Positions 5,017 through 8,546 of a stretch of 8,546 nt of DNA are shown here, piece after piece. This stretch comes from JBJSXF01 sp046086225 (lineage in GTDB: Bacteria; Actinomycetota; Acidimicrobiia; IMCC26256; PALSA-610): NCBI GenBank assembly GCA_046086225.1, contig JBJSXF010000080.1, forward strand, positions 1-8,546, read 5' to 3'. The notes beneath the pieces were generated by a model. It saw only the letters and a list, made by a program, of their open reading frames with translations. It had not been told where the DNA came from and did not search any database. Made by a program: the position numbers and the translations under genes. Within the stretch, counting starts at the first letter, position 1. Every line of letters starts with the position of its first letter.

Positions 5017-5451
5017 ACGCCCGCCGTCGGGTGGCTCCACCGCTGCGATGTTCGCAGCCTCGTCGGGGTCGGGCGCGGTGGCGAGCCACGCCTCGACGAT
5101 CTCCTCGGCGAGGGGCACGGTCACGAGCCGCAGGCTGAGGGCGAGCACGTTGGCGTCGTTCCAGCGGCGGGCCCCGGCCGCGGTCGCCGCGTCGCCGCAG
5201 AGCGCGGCCCGCACACCCGGCACCTTGTTCGCGGCGATCGACACCCCGGTGCCGGTCCAGCAGCACACGATCCCGGTGTCGGCCGCACCGCTCGCCACCC
5301 GCACCCCGACCCGGTGCCCCACCTCGGGCCAGGCGAGGTCGTCGCCGGCGGGCGGTCCGACGAGATCCACCTGGACGCCCCGGGCCCGCAGACCCTCGAC
5401 CAGGGCGTCGGTGAAGCCGGTCCGCTCATCGGAGCCGAGCACGATGCGCAC
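5014..5451 (-). CDS. RpiB/LacA/LacB-family sugar-phosphate isomerase, divergent active site
   Basis: A 145-residue cytoplasmic protein of the RpiB/LacAB family, whose members interconvert aldose and ketose phosphates such as ribose 5-phosphate and ribulose 5-phosphate. The Rossmann-like start MRIVLGSDERTGF corresponds to GSDHAGF of typical RpiB. CCWTGTGVSIAANKVPGVRA (residues 63-82) contains the catalytic-loop Cys64 and Thr66 and the phosphate-binding GTGxSIAANK loop. ARRWNDANVLALS (94-106) corresponds to R-H-N-D-x-N in classical members, with Trp97 in place of the active-site His. These changes point to a subfamily whose substrate need not be ribose 5-phosphate, so I give no gene symbol. The start GTG at 5451 is 38 nt from the divergent mannosidase start. 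The last 15 residues, DEAANIAAVEPPDGGR, are a disordered tail. Confidence 0.88.
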   Translation of the reverse strand: MRIVLGSDERTGFTDALVEGLRARGVQVDLVGPPAGDDLAWPEVGHRVGVRVASGAADTGIVCCWTGTGVSIAANKVPGVRAALCGDAATAAGARRWNDANVLALSLRLVTVPLAEEIVEAWLATAPDPDEAANIAAVEPPDGGR

Positions 5452-5459
5452 GGTCCGCG

Positions 5460-5465
5460 AGCGTA
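5460..5465 (-). promoter_or_regulatory. -10 box upstream of the sugar-phosphate isomerase
   Basis: TACGCT on the minus strand, 8 nt before GTG 5451, no Shine-Dalgarno visible. It lies 10 bp from the opposing -10 box of the mannosidase gene, so the two promoters are back to back in a 38-bp gap and could not both be occupied easily by RNA polymerase. Confidence 0.35.
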
Positions 5466-5475
5466 CGCGCGGGCC

Positions 5476-5481
5476 TAGGCT
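5476..5481 (+). promoter_or_regulatory. -10 box upstream of the GH38 mannosidase
   Basis: TAGGCT followed by 8 nt and the ATG at 5490, without a Shine-Dalgarno. This implies a leaderless or nearly leaderless message, back to back with the isomerase promoter. Confidence 0.4.
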
Positions 5482-5489
5482 CCGCGCCC

Positions 5490-8204
5490 ATGCCGATCCG
5501 CGTCGCCATCGTCCCCCACACCCACTGGGACCGCGAGTGGTACTCGCCGTTCCAGACCTTCCGCATGCGCCTCGTGAAGCTCCTCGACGCGCTGCTCCCG
5601 CTCCTCGAGGACGACCTCTCGTACTCCCGCTTCCTCCTCGACGGCCAGACCGCGGTGATCGACGACTACCTCGAGATCCGACCGGAGGCCGCGCCCCGCC
5701 TCGCCCGCCTCGCGGCGGCCGGACGCCTCTCGGTGGGGCCGTGGATGGTCCTGATGGACGAGTTCATGGTGAGCGGCGAGACGATGGTGCGCGACCTGCA
5801 GCTCGGCATCCGCCGGGGCTCCGAGCTCGGCGGGGTGATGGAGGTCGGCTACCTGCCCGACATGTTCGGCCACGTCGCCCAGATGCCCCAGATGCTGCGG
5901 CTCGGCGGGTTCGAGCACACGGTCGTGTGGCGAGGCGTGCCCCAGAGCGTCGAGCACGACGCGTTCTGGTGGGAGGCGCCCGACGGCTCGCGGGTGCGGG
6001 CCGAGTACCTCTACGGCTCCTACTCGAACGGCCGCATGCTCCCCGATGACGCCAAGCGGCTCGTCGGTCGGGCGCGCGACTACGAGCAGGAGCTCGGGTC
6101 GGCCCGGCTCGGCGCCATGCTCCTCATGAACGGCACCGACCACGAGATGCCCCAGCCCTGGCTCGGTCGGGTCGTGGCCGAAGCCAATGCGATGCAGGAC
6201 GAGTACGAGTTCGTCGTCACCTCGCTCCCCGAGCACCTCGCGGCCCGTCCCGTCGAAGGGCTCACCACGGTGCGGGGCGAGCTGCGGTCGGGGGCCCGGG
6301 CCAACCTGCTCATGGGTGTCGGGTCCAACCGGGTTGACGTCCACCGAGCCTGCGCAGCCGCCGAACGCACGCTCGAGCGGGTCGCCGAGCCGCTCAGCGC
6401 GTTGCTCCTCCCCGCCGCCGACTACCCGCACGCGCTCGCCGAGCACGCCTGGCGCAAGCTCGTGCTCAACAGCGCGCACGACTCGTCGTGCGCGTGCAGC
6501 CACGACGACGTCGTCGATCACGTGCTCGTCCGCTACGCCGAGGCCCGCCACATCGGCGAGGGGCTCGGCCGCGACGCCGTGCACCACCTCGCCCGCGAGG
6601 TCGACGCGCCGCTCGGCGCCACCCTCGTGGCGAACCCCACGATGCGCAACCGGGGCGGACTCGTCGAGGTGACGGTGCCCGGCGCCGGCCCGTGCACGAT
6701 GGTCGGGCCCGACGGCACCGACCGACCCACCCAGGTAGTCGCCGAGGCCGGGGGCGAAGGACCGCCGATCATGGTCGCCGGACAGAAGGTGCGCTGGGTC
6801 TGCGACGAGATGCGCAACGGCGCGTTCCAGGGCCGACCGATCGCGGCCTACGAGGTCGAAGACGAGGGCGCCGAGGTCGTGGTCACGATGCGCGAGGCCG
6901 GCCCCGGCGAGCCGCGCTGCGACCTCGACGATCTGAAGGCGGTGATGCTCGCCCACGGCCTGGCCGAGCGCACCCTGCGCATCCGTTACGTCGAGACCGT
7001 CCGCCGCACGGTGATCTTCGACGCGGGCGAGGTGGCCGGCTTCGGCTGGGCGTGCTTCACCGCACGCGAGGGCTCCGGGGGCGACGGCCCGGTGCGGGGC
7101 CTCGCCAACGAGCACCTCACGGTCGAGGTCGATGGTTCCGACGGCACGTTCGCGGTCACGACCGCCGACGGCCTGCGGGTCGCGGGCCTCGGACGGCTCG
7201 TCGACGGCGGCGACGGCGGCGACACCTACAACTACTCGCCGCCCGCCGCCGACCGGATCATCGACCGGCCCGACACCGTGACGGTGGAGACGCTCGAGAC
7301 CGGCCCCGTGCGGGCCCGGGTCCGGGTGACCGCCGGCTACACGCTGCCGGCCGCGGCCGTCGGCGACGAGCGCGCCTGCTCGGCCCGCACCGACGAGACC
7401 GTGCCGGTGCGGGTGGTCACCACGATCGAAGTGCGCGCGGGCGAACCGTTCGTGCGGGTCGCCCACGACATCGACAACCGGGCCCGCGACCACCGGCTCC
7501 GGGCCCACTTCCCGCTGCCCGCGTCCGTCACCGGATCATCCGCCGAGTGCGCGTTCGCGGTCGTGGAGCGCGGGCTCACCGCCGAAGGTGGCCTGCACGA
7601 GTTCCCGCTCCCGACCTTCCCGTCGCGACGCTTCGTCGACGCGTCCGACGGCACGGTCGGCCTCGCCCTCCTGCACGATGGCCTGCTCGAGTACGAGGTG
7701 GTGGACGCCGGCCGTGAGCTCGCGCTCACCCTGCTGCGCGCCAACGGCTACCTCTCGCGCTCCGAGCCGCACCTGCGCCCCAACCCGGCCGGGCCACTCG
7801 ACCCGCTCGAAGGTCCGCAGCTCGCCGGCCGCCAGCGGGCCGAGTACGCGGTGATGCCGCACCGGGGCGACTGGCGCGCCGCCGACTGCTACGGCGCCGC
7901 CGACGCGTTCACCGTGCCGCTGCCCCGCACCCGCACCGTCCTGTCGGGATCACCGCGCCGCGCCGCAGCCGGCTCCGCGCTGCGGGTCGAAGGCGCCGAG
8001 GTCTCGGCCGTGCACCGGGTGCCCGGCGGGCTCGTGGTGCGGGCCTTCCGCACCGCCACCACCTCGGGCACCGTCACCGTCGAGCACGAGGGCACGCCGG
8101 GACGGGGCCACGTGATCGACTTCCGGGGCCGGCCCCTCGCCCGCTTCGAGGGTGCGGTCGAGGCCCGGCCGTGGGAGATCGTCACCGTGCAGCTCGCCAC
8201 CTGA
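5490..8204 (+). CDS. Glycoside hydrolase family 38 alpha-mannosidase
   Basis: A complete 904-residue GH38 enzyme, a zinc-dependent retaining alpha-mannosidase, similar in length and layout to E. coli MngB (mannosylglycerate hydrolase, 877 residues). The N-terminal catalytic domain opens with PHTHWDREW (residues 9-17), whose His12 and Asp14 match the H-x-D zinc ligands. Asp124 in GYLPDMFGH is the nucleophile and also a metal ligand. NSAHDSSC (327-334) gives the last zinc ligand, His330. A helical middle segment (about 275-360) is followed by C-terminal beta-sandwich domains ending in the usual 'GRPL...PWEIVTVQL' close. There is no signal peptide, so it acts in the cytoplasm on an imported or internally made mannoside; the substrate is unknown. 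It stands alone on the plus strand, divergent from the sugar-phosphate isomerase (38-nt gap) and converging on a partial gene. All key residues are present and no frameshift is seen. Confidence 0.95.
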   Translation: MPIRVAIVPHTHWDREWYSPFQTFRMRLVKLLDALLPLLEDDLSYSRFLLDGQTAVIDDYLEIRPEAAPRLARLAAAGRLSVGPWMVLMDEFMVSGETMVRDLQLGIRRGSELGGVMEVGYLPDMFGHVAQMPQMLRLGGFEHTVVWRGVPQSVEHDAFWWEAPDGSRVRAEYLYGSYSNGRMLPDDAKRLVGRARDYEQELGSARLGAMLLMNGTDHEMPQPWLGRVVAEANAMQDEYEFVVTSLPEHLAARPVEGLTTVRGELRSGARANLLMGVGSNRVDVHRACAAAERTLERVAEPLSALLLPAADYPHALAEHAWRKLVLNSAHDSSCACSHDDVVDHVLVRYAEARHIGEGLGRDAVHHLAREVDAPLGATLVANPTMRNRGGLVEVTVPGAGPCTMVGPDGTDRPTQVVAEAGGEGPPIMVAGQKVRWVCDEMRNGAFQGRPIAAYEVEDEGAEVVVTMREAGPGEPRCDLDDLKAVMLAHGLAERTLRIRYVETVRRTVIFDAGEVAGFGWACFTAREGSGGDGPVRGLANEHLTVEVDGSDGTFAVTTADGLRVAGLGRLVDGGDGGDTYNYSPPAADRIIDRPDTVTVETLETGPVRARVRVTAGYTLPAAAVGDERACSARTDETVPVRVVTTIEVRAGEPFVRVAHDIDNRARDHRLRAHFPLPASVTGSSAECAFAVVERGLTAEGGLHEFPLPTFPSRRFVDASDGTVGLALLHDGLLEYEVVDAGRELALTLLRANGYLSRSEPHLRPNPAGPLDPLEGPQLAGRQRAEYAVMPHRGDWRAADCYGAADAFTVPLPRTRTVLSGSPRRAAAGSALRVEGAEVSAVHRVPGGLVVRAFRTATTSGTVTVEHEGTPGRGHVIDFRGRPLARFEGAVEARPWEIVTVQLAT

Positions 8205-8210
8205 CCGAGG

Positions 8211-8230
8211 GCGCCGCACCGTCGCGGCGC
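8211..8230. terminator. GC-rich hairpin between convergent genes
   Basis: GCGCCGC (8211-8217) and GCGGCGC (8224-8230) form a perfect 7-bp stem with a 6-nt loop. It lies 6 nt after the mannosidase stop and 22 nt past the stop of the opposing gene, so it may terminate both transcripts. There is no T-tract on either side. Confidence 0.45.
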
Positions 8231-8252
8231 GGCACGCTCAGGGCGAGCCGAC

Positions 8253-8546
8253 TCAGGTCGGGGGTGCGGCGAGCAGCGTCTCGCCCCGGGCCTCCGACGC
8301 CGACCAGTCGGGATCGATCGCCGACGCCCGGATGGTGCGCCCCTCGGGCACGTCCCAGAGCAGTGCGGGCCGGGCGCCGTGCCACCGGAGCGCGAACGAC
8401 ACGCGCCCGTCGCGGGTCGGGACGTCGTGCACGGCGAGCGACGCGCCGAGCCACTCCCGGTCGAAGCCGGGGAGCACATCGACCACCTTGCCGTCGTCGG
8501 CGAGGAGCCGGGCCCGCACCGCGCCGAGCACCCCGGTCTCGGCCCG
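8253..8546 (-). CDS. C-terminal part of an unidentified protein (5' end outside the window)
   Basis: The last 97 codons of a minus-strand gene whose start lies beyond the right edge; the frame is open to the final base. Sequence such as VVDVLPGFDREWLGASLAVH, then RVSFALRWHGARPALLWDVP and RASAIDPDWSASEARGETLL, reads as a string of beta strands. It resembles the C-terminal beta-sandwich found at the end of some bacterial carbohydrate-active proteins. I do not recognise a catalytic motif and cannot name the family. The internal GTG at 8531 is not needed as a start because coding-type sequence continues upstream of it. It converges on the mannosidase gene with a 48-nt gap holding a hairpin; a shared sugar-related role is a guess from context. 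Confidence 0.7.
   Translation of the reverse strand, partial: RAETGVLGAVRARLLADDGKVVDVLPGFDREWLGASLAVHDVPTRDGRVSFALRWHGARPALLWDVPEGRTIRASAIDPDWSASEARGETLLAAPPT

Noticed and set aside
4444..5478. A 344-codon plus-strand frame spanning the 66-residue gene, the GYD gene and the isomerase.
   Set aside because: It runs antisense to two recognisable genes and starts just before the small gene in another frame; composition is typical of a high-GC shadow.
5475..7508. A 677-codon minus-strand open frame opposite the mannosidase gene.
   Set aside because: Its sequence is His/Asp/Val/Gly-rich shadow coding with no motif, and the plus strand there encodes the full GH38 catalytic domain.
1..8546. tRNA or rRNA genes, CRISPR arrays, insertion sequences and prophage genes.
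   Set aside because: No cloverleaf-like segments, regularly spaced repeats, transposase motifs or terminal inverted repeats were seen by eye.

Overview
The window is very GC-rich. Its LexA-type palindromes, imuA'-imuB-dnaE2 mutasome genes, many GTG starts and 'TAGNNT just before the start codon' promoters fit a high-GC actinobacterium. The small NifU-N-like protein and the 66-residue arginine-rich protein make me suspect the Acidimicrobiia, but that is inference, not proof.

Left part (1-3302), SOS translesion-synthesis locus on the minus strand: imuA' (RecA-fold accessory protein), then imuB (catalytically dead Y-family polymerase), then, after an inserted two-gene module, the first 50 codons of dnaE2 (error-prone C-family polymerase), which runs off the left edge. 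Both transcription units have their own LexA operator. In both, the box fills the 18-nt spacer between the -35 and -10 elements, with its core ending 2 nt before the -10. Together the three proteins form the damage-inducible mutasome, in which DnaE2 extends past lesions and ImuB links the complex to the beta clamp. Between imuB and dnaE2 sits a pair on the same strand, a 63-residue small protein and a nucleotidyltransferase-fold protein overlapping it by 53 nt. It resembles a toxin-antitoxin-like module and is less GC-rich than its neighbours in places.

Middle part (3318-5451): a NifU-N-domain protein and RNase HII (rnhB) lie upstream of imuA' on the minus strand. A short plus-strand conserved hypothetical gene diverges from rnhB. 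It converges on a minus-strand pair, an RpiB/LacAB-family sugar-phosphate isomerase followed by a GYD-domain protein.

Right part (5452-8546): divergent from the isomerase is a complete 904-residue GH38 alpha-mannosidase on the plus strand. It ends at a hairpin and converges on the C-terminal 97 codons of an unidentified minus-strand gene cut by the right edge. The isomerase and mannosidase suggest a small sugar-metabolism neighbourhood, but the substrate cannot be read from sequence.

Most genes lack a convincing Shine-Dalgarno and instead carry TANNNT exactly 6 (four cases) or 8 (three cases) nt before the start codon, so leaderless or nearly leaderless transcripts seem to be the rule here. 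There is no gene-free stretch longer than 300 bases; the longest is 151-318, which holds the dnaE2 control region and a possible terminator.
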